Positions 8,212 to 16,359 of a DNA stretch of 64,000 nt are shown here, in pieces. Below the pieces are notes generated by a model. The model searched no databases and was not told the DNA's origin. It was given only the letters and a program-made list of their open reading frames with translations. Position 1 is the stretch's first letter. Every line of letters begins with the position of its first letter. Source of the stretch: Sinorhizobium sojae CCBAU 05684 (GTDB lineage: Bacteria > Pseudomonadota > Alphaproteobacteria > Rhizobiales > Rhizobiaceae); assembly GCF_002288525.1 (NCBI RefSeq), contig NZ_CP023067.1, forward strand, positions 1,984,001 to 2,048,000, written 5' to 3'. The position numbers were made by a program, and so were the translations under genes.

Positions 8212-8378
8212 TCCCCCTCGCCCCAAGCGCGCGGGCGGCTTGGGGCAACGACATGCACAAAAACGAGCGCGCCGCTCAAGTCCGTTTGATCGCGGCGCGC
8301 CATGCCATGTCGACCGATTTACAACGCGACCGAAGCCAGCAATCGTATGCCGGCTCGGCCGCATTCCTCTGAGCCCGC

Positions 8379-8876
8379 TCACAGATAGGGCGAGATGCAC
8401 GCCCTCCTCGGCCCCTGATAGGGCTGGAAGGTGTTGTCGTAGGCGCGATAGGAGCGATAGCGCCCGTAGCACCAGCGCGTATGCGCGCTGCCGCCCCCGT
8501 AATAGCGCGGCTGACCGTACTGGCGCGGCTGCGCCAGCAACCCGCCTAGGAGAGCGCCGGCCGCCAGGCCGCCGATGATCGCGCCGACATTGCTGTCCCG
8601 ATCGCGATGGCGGCGATGGTACCGGTCGCGATAGCTGTAGCGATGGCGGCGATCGCGATAACGATCGTACCGATAGCCATCCCGATGACCGCGCCAGCAA
8701 TGCGGACCACGGCAACGATCGTTCCTGTTGTTCTCGCCGCGTTCATAAGGGAACTGCACGCGCTGAACGTCCGCGGGCTCCGTTTTGACCGTCGGCAAAA
8801 TCGGAAATGCCCCCGCTGGCGGAACCCCGCTCAAGGCGGTTGCCAGCGACAGGGCAAGAATTGCTAACCTCTTCAT
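8379..8876 (-). CDS. BA14K-family secreted protein
   Basis: A 165-residue paralog of 7525-7905 and 41422-41961. The N-terminal signal peptide [17 protein letters not shown] is almost identical to that of the 41-kb copy, as is the upstream GTGAAGCC-ATG context. A His/Arg/Tyr-rich middle ([18 protein letters not shown]) precedes a glycine-rich membrane-like segment ([17 protein letters not shown]) and the terminal BA14K signature [20 protein letters not shown]. It is probably envelope-associated. Divergence in the middle and conservation at both ends suggest duplication followed by repeat-driven change. Confidence 0.87.
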   Translation of the reverse strand: MKRLAILALSLATALSGVPPAGAFPILPTVKTEPADVQRVQFPYERGENNRNDRCRGPHCWRGHRDGYRYDRYRDRRHRYSYRDRYHRRHRDRDSNVGAIIGGLAAGALLGGLLAQPRQYGQPRYYGGGSAHTRWCYGRYRSYRAYDNTFQPYQGPRRACISPYL

Positions 8877-9049
8877 TGGCTTCACCATTTTCCTTTGCAC
8901 AGAGTCCCTTCGGATAGGAAAATGTCCGAACGACGAAATTGTGCCACATTCAGGAGCCGATCACGATATGTTGAAGGCAATTGATCGCAAGTCGATTGCT
9001 CCCCGTGCTTTCGGAAGACGCGCCCTACCTCCAAAGGGCCGGCGCGTCT

Positions 9050-9138
9050 CCACGGCGCCGCGCTTTATCAGACGCGCAAAATGTCGCTGAAGCACGTGTA
9101 ATTTCCCTGAAATCGAGGCCGTTCCACCGGGAAATGAG
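9050..9138. repeat. dispersed palindromic repeat, degenerate copy
   Basis: Degenerate copy of the CGCCGCGC-TTATCAGACGCGCAAAATGTCGCTG element, followed by AATTTCCCTGAAATCGAGG and CCGGGAAAT, a second hairpin analogous to that at 7990-8020. It abuts the 40-bp segment 9136-9175 that is also present at 6500-6539. Confidence 0.65.
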
Positions 9139-9152
9139 CTAGGATAAGATTC

Positions 9153-9773
9153 CTATTCTTGATTAAAGGAATAATCCTTTTCCCCATGTTCGCGCAAGCC
9201 CTTGTCGAAGAGAAGGGCGCTCAAACCCCGCTTTAGCCACAGCAATTGTGGCTCCGGCATCATCCGCAGCCCTTCATAGTCCATGACGCATACATTGAAG
9301 ACCGTCGTCTTCACCTGCCGCCCCTCGTCGCATTTGAGCAGCACGCCCTCGAGCCGCATCATCATATCGGCCGCCTTCCGGGCCTGGCGGTGCCGCGCCT
9401 CGCTCGTCTCGCCGGCATGTCCCTGTACCCGACCGATGACCTGCGCGCGCAGGCTCGGAAAGGGAATGCCGGTCAGGTGATAGTAGCGCGTCATGGCCGC
9501 GGTATAGTCGTCGCCGGCCACCCGCTGCGCCTCCGTGATCCGCCCGTCGAGGAAGAGCCGGCCGAGCGTATAGCCGGCAAAGGCGCTGCCGGTCTCGAGC
9601 CCGTGCATGCGCTTGCGCGCCGCCAGCGCCACGGCCATCGCCTCCTTTTCGCTTTCCCGCTTCGACCATCCCGGCTTGATCTTGCCGCAGGCGAAGCGTT
9701 CGGCCTCGGCCTTGCGCGGGCGGCCGAGTTGCGCCTTGCGCTTCGCACGCAGTTTCTGGGCCTTGCTCATCAT
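9153..9773 (-). CDS. phage-associated hypothetical protein
   Basis: A 206-residue basic, soluble protein (N-terminus MMSKAQKLRAKRKAQLGRPR). The rest is helix-rich, with QARKAADMMMRLEGVLLKCD and a C-terminal MPEPQLLWLKRGLSALL. ATG at 9773 has AAAGGA seven bases upstream. It lies just downstream of the DnaA-like gene on the same strand and is probably its operon partner in the early region of the prophage. A broken copy of its 3' end lies at 6517-6620. I do not know its function. Confidence 0.65.
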   Translation of the reverse strand: MMSKAQKLRAKRKAQLGRPRKAEAERFACGKIKPGWSKRESEKEAMAVALAARKRMHGLETGSAFAGYTLGRLFLDGRITEAQRVAGDDYTAAMTRYYHLTGIPFPSLRAQVIGRVQGHAGETSEARHRQARKAADMMMRLEGVLLKCDEGRQVKTTVFNVCVMDYEGLRMMPEPQLLWLKRGLSALLFDKGLREHGEKDYSFNQE

Positions 9774-9879
9774 GGGACTATCCTTTCGAATTCGCGAGAA
9801 AACAGGTGGGGGACTTCCGGGCAGCACGGGCGTGGTTCGAGTTCTCGACTTCCGCCGGTAAACCGCTGAACCAGGGGAA

Positions 9880-10401
9880 TTAATCAGAAATGTCTGCAGG
9901 GGCCTCAGAGGTGGATTTCACCACGGCAAGCACCGTCGTATGATCGCGCCGGAAGATACGGCCGATGCGCGGCAGCGAGAGGTCCGGACGCTTTTCATAG
10001 ACCGCCCGCATGCAGGCATGCCGGGGCTTCACCAGCCGGCGCTCGCGGCGCACGCTGATGACGTCCTCCCAGCTCACCCCCGGAAAATCCGCGAGCACGT
10101 CGGCTACGATCGTGTCGATGGCTGGCCTGTCGTCGGTCGGCTCCGCATCCGTCTCCGCCACTCGCCGCCCCGTCAGCAGCGCTTTTGCCTGCGCCAGCAG
10201 GCGCGCCTCCGCATCGGCGAGATCGGTCTCCAGCGTCGCGATCCGCCGCGCCTTTGCTGCGTTCTCGGCGGTGAGCTCCTTGACTTCGGCGTGAAGCTCC
10301 GCCATCGCGGCCGATCGACCGCCGCGGGACCCGGCGCGGACCAGCCGTTCGCGCACCGCCCTATAGTGTTGCTGCTGCCTTGCCACTTCCGAATTCGTCA
10401 T
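9880..10401 (-). CDS. phage protein with C-terminal DnaA domain IV-like DNA-binding module
   Basis: A 173-residue protein. Residues about 33-75 are a predicted coiled coil (AELHAEVKELTAENAAKARR). The C-terminal ~70 residues match the DnaA domain IV pattern: a lead helix, then RRERRLVKPRHACMRAVYEK and the helix-turn-helix LSLPRIGRIFRRDHTTVLAV, equivalent to the IG..F..RDHTTV signature that reads DnaA boxes. There is no ATPase domain. ATG at 10401 follows GGAGAGAAGG. It is divergent from the repressor gene. It could bind DnaA boxes to start phage replication or interfere with host initiation; that role is inference. Confidence 0.8.
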   Translation of the reverse strand: MTNSEVARQQQHYRAVRERLVRAGSRGGRSAAMAELHAEVKELTAENAAKARRIATLETDLADAEARLLAQAKALLTGRRVAETDAEPTDDRPAIDTIVADVLADFPGVSWEDVISVRRERRLVKPRHACMRAVYEKRPDLSLPRIGRIFRRDHTTVLAVVKSTSEAPADISD

Positions 10402-10543
10402 GCCTTCTCTCCCTGGATGAGAAGCGGCCGCTCACTCGCGCGAGCAGCCGCAGGCCGGAGCCCCGCCGGCGCGGCTAAAATTTAGCCGGGGCGAAGCCTT
10501 CGGCGACCCTGCTCCTTAATGACATCCCGAGTGTTGAAATGTC

Positions 10544-10558
10544 AACATGATTTATGTT
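10544..10558. promoter_or_regulatory. candidate phage repressor operator
   Basis: Inverted repeat AACAT-GATTT-ATGTT in the divergent promoter region between the DnaA-like gene and the repressor. A related arrangement, ACAT-GCT-ATGT, occurs at 11357-11367 in front of the next plus-strand genes. Position and similarity suggest sites for the repressor encoded at 10583-11275. Confidence 0.45.
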
Positions 10559-10582
10559 ATATGTGTTGCTATGTTCCATGTT

Positions 10583-11275
10583 ATGAGCGAAAAAGCTGAC
10601 AGATTGCGCCAGGCGCGCATGAGAGCGGGCTACCGTTTTGCCTCCGATGCGGCGAACGCCCTGGGCGTCGTCGCCTCCACCTATCGCGCCCATGAGAACG
10701 GCCAGAACGATTTCGACCTCGCCGAGGCGGAGTTCTATGGGCGCAAGTTCAACGTCGACCCCTACTGGCTCATGCGGGGGGCTGGCCGCGATCAGGCGAA
10801 TGGCGGCGCGACACCCCCTCCTGATAGCGTGGAGGTCGAAGAACCGAACGCAGAGTTCCGCGCCAATGTGATCGGCCAAGGCAAGAAAATCCCCGTCTTC
10901 GGCCAGGCGGTCGGCGGGGTTGATGGTGAATTCCTGATGAATGGCAGTATATTGTTCGATGTCATGGCACCCCCGATTCTCTCGGAGATTTCAGGCGCCT
11001 ACGCCGTCTGCGTCTCCGGCGATTCCATGTCTCCGCGCTATGAGGACGGCGAAATCTGCTTCGTCGACCCGGAGCGCCGCGTGAGAAGGGGCGATTACGT
11101 CATCGCGCAAATACGCCTTGAGGAAGACGGCGCCCTGCTCGCCTATGTGAAGAAGTTCGTGCGCCACAACAGTTCCGAACTCGTGCTCCAGCAGTTCAAT
11201 CCCGCCAAGGAGCTGCGCTTCGACGCCCGCACCGTCCACTCGGTCCACTATATCGCCCTTGCCGGCAACGCCTGA
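10583..11275 (+). CDS. CI/LexA-type phage repressor (HTH plus S24 peptidase)
   Basis: A 230-residue repressor. The N-terminal HTH domain (about residues 5-60, KADRLRQARMRAGYRFASDA) precedes a linker and an S24 signal-peptidase-like domain carrying the Ser motif SGDSMSPRYEDGE and the Lys partner within LAYVKKFV. In this family RecA-stimulated self-cleavage at an Ala/Cys-Gly bond inactivates the protein; GQAVGGVDGEF at about 110-120 is the likely cleavage region. ATG at 10583 or 10571 is possible; the shorter matches family N-termini. It probably controls both flanking operons through the palindromes at 10544 and 11357. Confidence 0.9.
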   Translation: MSEKADRLRQARMRAGYRFASDAANALGVVASTYRAHENGQNDFDLAEAEFYGRKFNVDPYWLMRGAGRDQANGGATPPPDSVEVEEPNAEFRANVIGQGKKIPVFGQAVGGVDGEFLMNGSILFDVMAPPILSEISGAYAVCVSGDSMSPRYEDGEICFVDPERRVRRGDYVIAQIRLEEDGALLAYVKKFVRHNSSELVLQQFNPAKELRFDARTVHSVHYIALAGNA

Positions 11276-11356
11276 GCGGCGTAGATCCACCATCGCGTCG
11301 ACCTTTGCGCGCCTGAAAAGACGCCCGGCAGTGTGATTGCAACACGCATCGTGTTG

Positions 11357-11367
11357 ACATGCTATGT
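11357..11367. promoter_or_regulatory. candidate second repressor operator
   Basis: ACAT-GCT-ATGT palindrome inside TGACATGCTATGTGACAT, followed by a further CGTGACATGT. It resembles the palindrome at 10544-10558 and precedes the small plus-strand genes 11426-12003, so these may be repressor-controlled. Confidence 0.4.
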
Positions 11368-11425
11368 GACATCGTGACATGTTATCGACCTCAGATGGCA
11401 ACACGAAAGATGTGGTCGAACGCAA

Positions 11426-11755
11426 ATGTCCATCCCGCGCATCAAGGCCGATCTCCACGGTCACATAGACGAGCTTTTCAGCGCCGATCTGCCGCAGTCG
11501 AGCGACCTGGAAAATCAGGCGGCGCTCGAAATCTTTCTCGTCTCCACCTATTCGAGCCTGGCATCCCTCGCCTGGCATATGGGCGCCGACGGCAGCGTGC
11601 TTCAGCGCGAGGCTGTGCCCGCCGCGGAACTCGTGGAGGAGGCCTTTTTTGAACGCAGGCGGGAGCGCGAGTTTTCGCCGGGCGGCACGGATCGGACGCA
11701 ACGCCTCCTCGGGACGCACAATCACCGCCAGCAGTTCGGAGGCTCGTTTCGATGA
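11426..11755 (+). CDS. phage-associated hypothetical protein
   Basis: A 109-residue protein. The N-terminal two-thirds are helical (IDELFSADLPQSSDLENQAA, FLVSTYSSLASLAWHM); the tail is Arg/Glu-rich. It overlaps the next gene by four bases (ATGA), so the pair is translationally coupled. It lies 150 bases downstream of the repressor behind a candidate operator. No known family. The start lacks a strong ribosome site, so an internal start cannot be excluded. Confidence 0.5.
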   Translation: MSIPRIKADLHGHIDELFSADLPQSSDLENQAALEIFLVSTYSSLASLAWHMGADGSVLQREAVPAAELVEEAFFERRREREFSPGGTDRTQRLLGTHNHRQQFGGSFR

Positions 11756-12003
11756 ATGCCAAGACCTATGCCGTCGCCAACCTCGCCGCTCTCAACCTGA
11801 TCGAGGCGGTCAGCGCCGCCTATTACGTCACCGACGAGGAGACTGCCGCCCGTCATGAAGCCCGCGCCCGCGAGATGCTGAAAAAGATCGCCGCCGCCAT
11901 GGGATACGAAGTCGCCGTCGATCGCGCGTCGCAGCAATGCCCCGCGCCCTCCCCCGCGGCCGGCGCCCGCCTCCGGCTCGTCTCCGAGCGTGCCGGGGAG
12001 TGA
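11752..12003 (+). CDS. small phage-associated hypothetical protein
   Basis: An 83-residue, mostly helical protein (NLIEAVSAAYYVTDEETAAR, HEARAREMLKKIAAAMGYEV) with a proline-rich C-terminus. It overlaps the preceding gene by ATGA. Function unknown. As the last gene before clearly chromosomal genes it may mark the right edge of the phage remnant. Confidence 0.55.
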   Translation: MNAKTYAVANLAALNLIEAVSAAYYVTDEETAARHEARAREMLKKIAAAMGYEVAVDRASQQCPAPSPAAGARLRLVSERAGE

Positions 12004-12064
12004 CAGGGCTGCTAACATGGCGGCACAATAAAGTGAGCGTTCCCTTACACTCAAGGCTCGGACG

Positions 12065-12559
12065 ATGGACGGCGAAGTGGCAGACCGGTCCTACGAGTTG
12101 CTGAAACCCGCGGATCTCGAAAGGATCGCGTCGGTCGCGATGCGGGCTTTCGCCGGCATCTTCGAACGCGCACCGGTCGCCGGCCTCTACAGGGACCGCA
12201 TGCTCCTGCTGGCGCTCGCCCAGGGAAGCGCGCTCCACTATTTCAACGGAGCGAATGGCATAAAGGATTTCGACGTCTGGGCCTTCTTCGCAGCCGGACC
12301 GCCAAAGTCGTTTCCCCACCGAAAGCGATGGTGCACGGATTTCGGCCCCTCACGCTTCGGCCGGCATCCGGCCGACCGGAACTATTCCGGCCGCCGCGTC
12401 GATCTCATGGGGCGCTCGATCGCGGTTGCCGAGGGCGAGTTGCCGCAGGACGCCGTGCGGCGCTGGCTGGCCTCGCCCGCCAAGTCGGCAATCGCCCTTC
12501 GACAGAAGCCGATCTACTGCCTGTTTCCATCGAACGCCTTCGGCGAGCGGATCAACTGA
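12065..12559 (+). CDS. nucleotidyltransferase-fold-like hypothetical protein
   Basis: A 164-residue protein. The segment ALAQGSALHYFNGANGIKDF followed by DVW carries a GS-x(n)-DxD arrangement typical of the NTase superfamily, and RRVDLMGRSI could supply the third carboxylate (hDh). A specific substrate cannot be named. ATG at 12065 has AAGG eight bases upstream. It lies alone between the phage-associated genes and a convergent pentapeptide-repeat gene. Such minimal NTases occur in antitoxin/toxin and defence settings as well as house-keeping ones, but no partner is visible here. Confidence 0.55.
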   Translation: MDGEVADRSYELLKPADLERIASVAMRAFAGIFERAPVAGLYRDRMLLLALAQGSALHYFNGANGIKDFDVWAFFAAGPPKSFPHRKRWCTDFGPSRFGRHPADRNYSGRRVDLMGRSIAVAEGELPQDAVRRWLASPAKSAIALRQKPIYCLFPSNAFGERIN

Positions 12560-12584
12560 CATGCTACCGCGCGCACCCTGAACC

Positions 12585-13349
12585 TCAGTCGTCGTCGGCC
12601 GGGCACGGCCACTGGGGCGGCGCCGAGAGGCCGGCAGGAAGCTTCGTTGCCGCGTCGCCGCAGGTGAGATCGATCTGGTCCTGCGTCAGGCCCGAAGCCT
12701 GAGAGAGATCGACGCCCTCTATTCTCGTCTGGAACATGAATGCGCGGCTGAAGTCGATCGGGCCCTCGAACTGCGAGCCGCTGAGGACGGCGCGCGACAG
12801 ATTGGCCGTCGCAAAGCGCGTCCCCGTCAGCACGGCCTTTTCGAAATTGGCGCGTCCGAGTTCGGCCTTCTCGAAATCGGCACCCGTCAGTCTCGCGCCG
12901 GCGAAATCGGCGCGCTGCAACTCGGAGCTGGCAAAGGAAGCATATTCGGCGGACATGCCGGTGAAATTGGTGCGGTAAGCCTCCACTCTCGAAAAATTCG
13001 CCTTGTCCGCCCTCGCGCCGGCGAGCGATGCGCGCATCAACGTCGCCTTCTCGAGATTGGCCGATGTGAGATTGGAACCGCTGAGATCGGTGGACGTGAA
13101 GTCCGTGTTGAAGAGGTTGCTGCCTGTCAGATTGCTCCTGCCCAACATGATTTGCCGCTTGTTGCAGTCGCTCCAATCGGTTCGCGGCTTGGGCAAACTC
13201 TTGCAGTCCGCCGCCGCTGCGCCCGAGGCACAGGTCAACGCGGCAATCGCGACAAGAAGCGCGGCCATTCCCGCCCGCTGCGCGGGGAAGCACCGGTGCA
13301 CCGCTCCGCCTCGAACGCCTTCGACCAGTCTTGCCGCCCACGGAATCAT
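12585..13349 (-). CDS. secreted pentapeptide-repeat protein
   Basis: A 254-residue protein. The start at 13349 is fixed by AGGAGGCGGG just upstream. An unusually long basic N-region precedes the hydrophobic signal core MAALLVAIAALTCASGAAAA, so export to the periplasm is likely. Residues about 70-215 consist of A(D/N)LXX-type repeats (SNLTGSNLFNTDF, ADFEKAELGRANF) that form a right-handed quadrilateral beta-helix. A cysteine-containing tail (DLTCGD, WPCPADDD) follows. These proteins usually act by binding surfaces rather than catalysis; no specific target is evident. Confidence 0.85.
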   Translation of the reverse strand: MIPWAARLVEGVRGGAVHRCFPAQRAGMAALLVAIAALTCASGAAAADCKSLPKPRTDWSDCNKRQIMLGRSNLTGSNLFNTDFTSTDLSGSNLTSANLEKATLMRASLAGARADKANFSRVEAYRTNFTGMSAEYASFASSELQRADFAGARLTGADFEKAELGRANFEKAVLTGTRFATANLSRAVLSGSQFEGPIDFSRAFMFQTRIEGVDLSQASGLTQDQIDLTCGDAATKLPAGLSAPPQWPCPADDD

Positions 13350-13482
13350 GTCGTCCCGCCTCCTGCGCCGAAGTCCATTTTATTGCTTACGGCCCCGCGA
13401 TGAAAGCCATCGTTTCCGCGAAACCGGAGCGACGCACCGCAAGTGAGCGAACATCTGCAACCGGTCGGTGGCGCAACAGCAA

Positions 13483-14499
13483 CTATGCCTCGACAGCCTG
13501 GATCGCGGAGACCTGCCAGTCGGCACCGCGCCTGCGCAGGAAGGTCCAGAGCTCCACCGCTTCCGTCAACTGGTCGGGGTCGCCGCTGATGACGCGGCCC
13601 GTGGCGCGCTCACGCATCACGTCGATGCTCTCGTAGCGCATTGCAACCGTCGCATGGTCGGTGCCATTCTCATGCCAGGCCTCGGCCACATCGCCCTGGA
13701 CGAGATGCACGTCGCGCACCTCGTTCTTGAGGCCTTTCGTGGCGTTTTCGCTGAGCTCCTCGGCAAGATAGGACATGGCTTCCGGCGTCGTCAGTCGGCG
13801 AAGCGCCGCATAATCCTCGGCAGCATAGGCCGCCTGGAGCTGCTTGAGCATCGCCTCGAATTGTTCGAGGTCGTCCTGCCCGATGCCGATCTCGTCATTG
13901 TCCCACGCGCTCTTGGCCGGCGTAGAAGGACGGTTCGACGAAGCGGCAGCCGCGCCTACAGACCCACCGATCCCCTCGCCGATCCCCGGAATGCGGAAGG
14001 ACGGCGCAGCGCTCGCAGCCGGGTGATTGCGCACGACGGCGGAAGGCGCCGAATAGGCCGGCTGGTTACCGCGGCCGAAGAAGCGCTTCGCAAGCGCAAT
14101 GGCTGCGACGATCAAACCGATCTGCAGCAGCAGGCCGAGAAAACCAATGCCGCCGCCGAGCCCGTGGCCAAGCAGCATGCCGATCAGGCCGCCCATCATC
14201 AGGCCGCCGAGCATCGATCCGCCGAACCCGCCGAAGAGGCCCGGCCGCGACGCCGTCGTCGTCTGGCTCTGGCCAGCGGGCCGCGTCGCAGCCGAAGGCG
14301 CGGGCTGCGGCGTCATCGTCCGCTCGATCGGTGCCGCATTGGTCGGCGCCGTCCGGGTCGTGGGCGGCATGGAGAAGGTCCGGCTGCCGCGCGAGCCGAA
14401 CCCGCCGCCCGCCCTGCGCGCCTCGGCCACATCGGCCACCGTCACCATCACCGCAAGGCCGACGGCGGCCATCGCCAGAACTCGTCCAACACGCTGCAT
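13483..14499 (-). CDS. Tim44-like domain membrane protein
   Basis: A 338-residue protein starting at 14499 with GAGAAGGG upstream; the in-frame extension to 14616 lacks a good site. A signal or anchor (VLAMAAVGLAVMVTVADVAEA) is followed by a Ser/Thr/Pro-rich region, a glycine-rich double membrane segment (GGFGGSMLGGLMMGGLIGML and FLGLLLQIGLIVAAIALA) and a C-terminal ~140-residue Tim44/TimA-like domain (LEQFEAMLKQLQAAYAAEDY, ending DWQVSAIQAVE). In mitochondria Tim44 tethers Hsp70 at the import pore; bacterial members are envelope proteins of poorly known function. Confidence 0.85.
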   Translation of the reverse strand: MQRVGRVLAMAAVGLAVMVTVADVAEARRAGGGFGSRGSRTFSMPPTTRTAPTNAAPIERTMTPQPAPSAATRPAGQSQTTTASRPGLFGGFGGSMLGGLMMGGLIGMLLGHGLGGGIGFLGLLLQIGLIVAAIALAKRFFGRGNQPAYSAPSAVVRNHPAASAAPSFRIPGIGEGIGGSVGAAAASSNRPSTPAKSAWDNDEIGIGQDDLEQFEAMLKQLQAAYAAEDYAALRRLTTPEAMSYLAEELSENATKGLKNEVRDVHLVQGDVAEAWHENGTDHATVAMRYESIDVMRERATGRVISGDPDQLTEAVELWTFLRRRGADWQVSAIQAVEA

Positions 14500-14625
14500 C
14501 GTTTCCAATCCCTTCTCACGCCCGCCGAAGCCGGCCACTGCTGCCGATATAGAGATAAAACCGGGATAGTTTAAGAGCACACTCGGCAATTCTGCCGCCG
14601 GCCGTGCCGCATCCACCGATTATCG

Positions 14626-15858
14626 TCAAGGCGCTTCGACGCCGAAGGAAACAGGCGCGATGAAGCCCAGTTCGAGCAGCTGCGCCGATCCTGAAAAGCG
14701 GATCGAATGCTCGTTGGCGAAATCGAATTCGCCGGATTTCTGCAGGTCGTCCAGCATCGTGCGATAGGCGGCAGCCCCGTCGAAATACTGCCCATCGGCA
14801 ACCGCCTCTTCGATCTTCTCCTTGTAGTCGGCGAAGAACTTGAAATGCAGCAGCACCCCGGAAATCGGCAGGAAGTTTCTTTGGAATGGCAGCGGCTGAT
14901 GGATGCTTACGCCCAGGCTGCACTCCTTGTCCCAGAAGATGACCGGATATTTCATCAGCTCCAGCTCATAGGAGAACTTGCGTTTGCGCGGCCCGCCGGT
15001 GATGCTGATCGCCCTCTTCGTATGGGTCAGCGCATAACCGGCGCCGTCAAAATGGTCGGCAATTTCCCAGGGCATTCGATCGTCATCGTCGAGCGTTGCC
15101 GATCCGAGCGAACCGACCGGGTACATATCGAGCATCGGAGCCGCCAGGCGCTTCTCGCCCCGGCTTTCGAGCGCTTGAAGGAGCCGGCAGAGCGGTTGCT
15201 GCTCGCAATCCTGGTAGAACAGGAATTCGTCGGAATCGACGTTGAGATACCACCTGTCTGCCCCGTAGCGCTCGAACAGCGTCTCGCGCCACTCGCGCCC
15301 CCGGCGGGCATCCCGGTAGCGCAGCGGCGACCCCCAGATGTCGACATCCGCCTGCGATAGCAGGAATTCGCGCGTGCCATCCGACGACACGTCATCGACA
15401 CAGATGAATCGCGTGACGCCGAGCTGCCGATAATGCGCCAGAAATGACGGCATCAGCTTCAGGTCGTTATGCGTGTTGAAGACCAGTGGAATGTCGTCCG
15501 GGCGCAACGGCCGCTGCCCGCCTCTGTTGAGACAGGACATCTCAATCTCGCGCCTGCGCCGGCGAACGCGTGCCGTCAGCCGATAGGTGTCGTAGCGAGT
15601 GATCAAACGATCGAGAAACGCCCCTCGGCGCGGCCCGTTCCGATTGTCAGAAACGCGAAAAGGGTAGTGAAGATCGTTCAAGCATCCGCTCCGGTCGAGG
15701 CTCTGATAGCAGCGTTTATCCGCATGAAGTCGAGAATTCAACTCTGCGGACATCAGGCTGCCGGGATTGCCGGAGCTCAAGGCAGAGTGGCACGGGCGAG
15801 CCGGAAATTTTCCCGGGATTTTTTGAAATGGGTGCTGGACAAGCCGAAAGAAGGCCAT
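14626..15858 (-). CDS. glycosyltransferase family 2/92-like protein
   Basis: A ~410-residue enzyme with GT-A type features: VFNTHNDLKLMPSFLAHYRQ at the start of the domain, FICVDDVSSDGTREFL (nucleotide-binding Asp pair and the SDGT motif) and YLNVDSDEFLFY (DxD-like metal site). Such proteins transfer sugars to surface polysaccharides or glycans. The start at 15858 has GGAGGGG six bases upstream; ATG at 15753 is an alternative that would remove a poorly conserved leader. It stands alone, with the tRNA-Lys gene just upstream on the other strand. Donor and acceptor are unknown. Confidence 0.85.
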   Translation of the reverse strand: MAFFRLVQHPFQKIPGKFPARPCHSALSSGNPGSLMSAELNSRLHADKRCYQSLDRSGCLNDLHYPFRVSDNRNGPRRGAFLDRLITRYDTYRLTARVRRRRREIEMSCLNRGGQRPLRPDDIPLVFNTHNDLKLMPSFLAHYRQLGVTRFICVDDVSSDGTREFLLSQADVDIWGSPLRYRDARRGREWRETLFERYGADRWYLNVDSDEFLFYQDCEQQPLCRLLQALESRGEKRLAAPMLDMYPVGSLGSATLDDDDRMPWEIADHFDGAGYALTHTKRAISITGGPRKRKFSYELELMKYPVIFWDKECSLGVSIHQPLPFQRNFLPISGVLLHFKFFADYKEKIEEAVADGQYFDGAAAYRTMLDDLQKSGEFDFANEHSIRFSGSAQLLELGFIAPVSFGVEAP

Positions 15859-15896
15859 TATACGCCCCTCCATACCGCGGCGACGCGGTCCTGGAC

Positions 15897-15972
<76 letters not shown>

Positions 15973-16097
15973 TTCTTTTCAAAAGCTTAGCGAAGTTTCC
16001 TGAACGAACTCGTTAACACGCGATATGCGCCGGGCTGACTATTGCTGGCGACGGCGCTTAAAACCGGCGCCCGGTGGTGACGTTCTCCCGCAAGCCA

Positions 16098-16235
16098 TTA
16101 TCGGTACGTGGTGGGAACCAGTGCCTGTCTGTACTTCGGCGCGTCCAGCGCTGCCTGATCGACGACCAGTATGCTCCCCACGAGTGAGATGAGGACGAGT
16201 ATCAGCGCCACGAATGCGATGCCTGCTTTATCCAT
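16098..16235 (-). CDS. candidate 45-residue single-pass membrane peptide
   Basis: An open frame from ATG at 16235 to TAA at 16098 encodes a 45-residue peptide with a clear membrane helix (AFVALILVLISLVGSILVV) and a polar tail ending KYRQALVPTTYR. The amino-acid pattern looks like a real small membrane protein. Against this, GGGGA lies immediately next to the ATG, too close for an ideal ribosome site. It lies alone between tRNA-Lys and the PhzF gene. Confidence 0.4.
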   Translation of the reverse strand: MDKAGIAFVALILVLISLVGSILVVDQAALDAPKYRQALVPTTYR

Positions 16236-16359
16236 TCCCCATCATGGTCAAGTGAATGCGAGCAAAGCGAGGCGCCTGCGGCGAAGACCTTCACCGATGC
16301 CGGTGATGGTTAATTTTGCCTAAACGAAGGCAAGCACGTCAGCCCCAATCCGCGGCACG

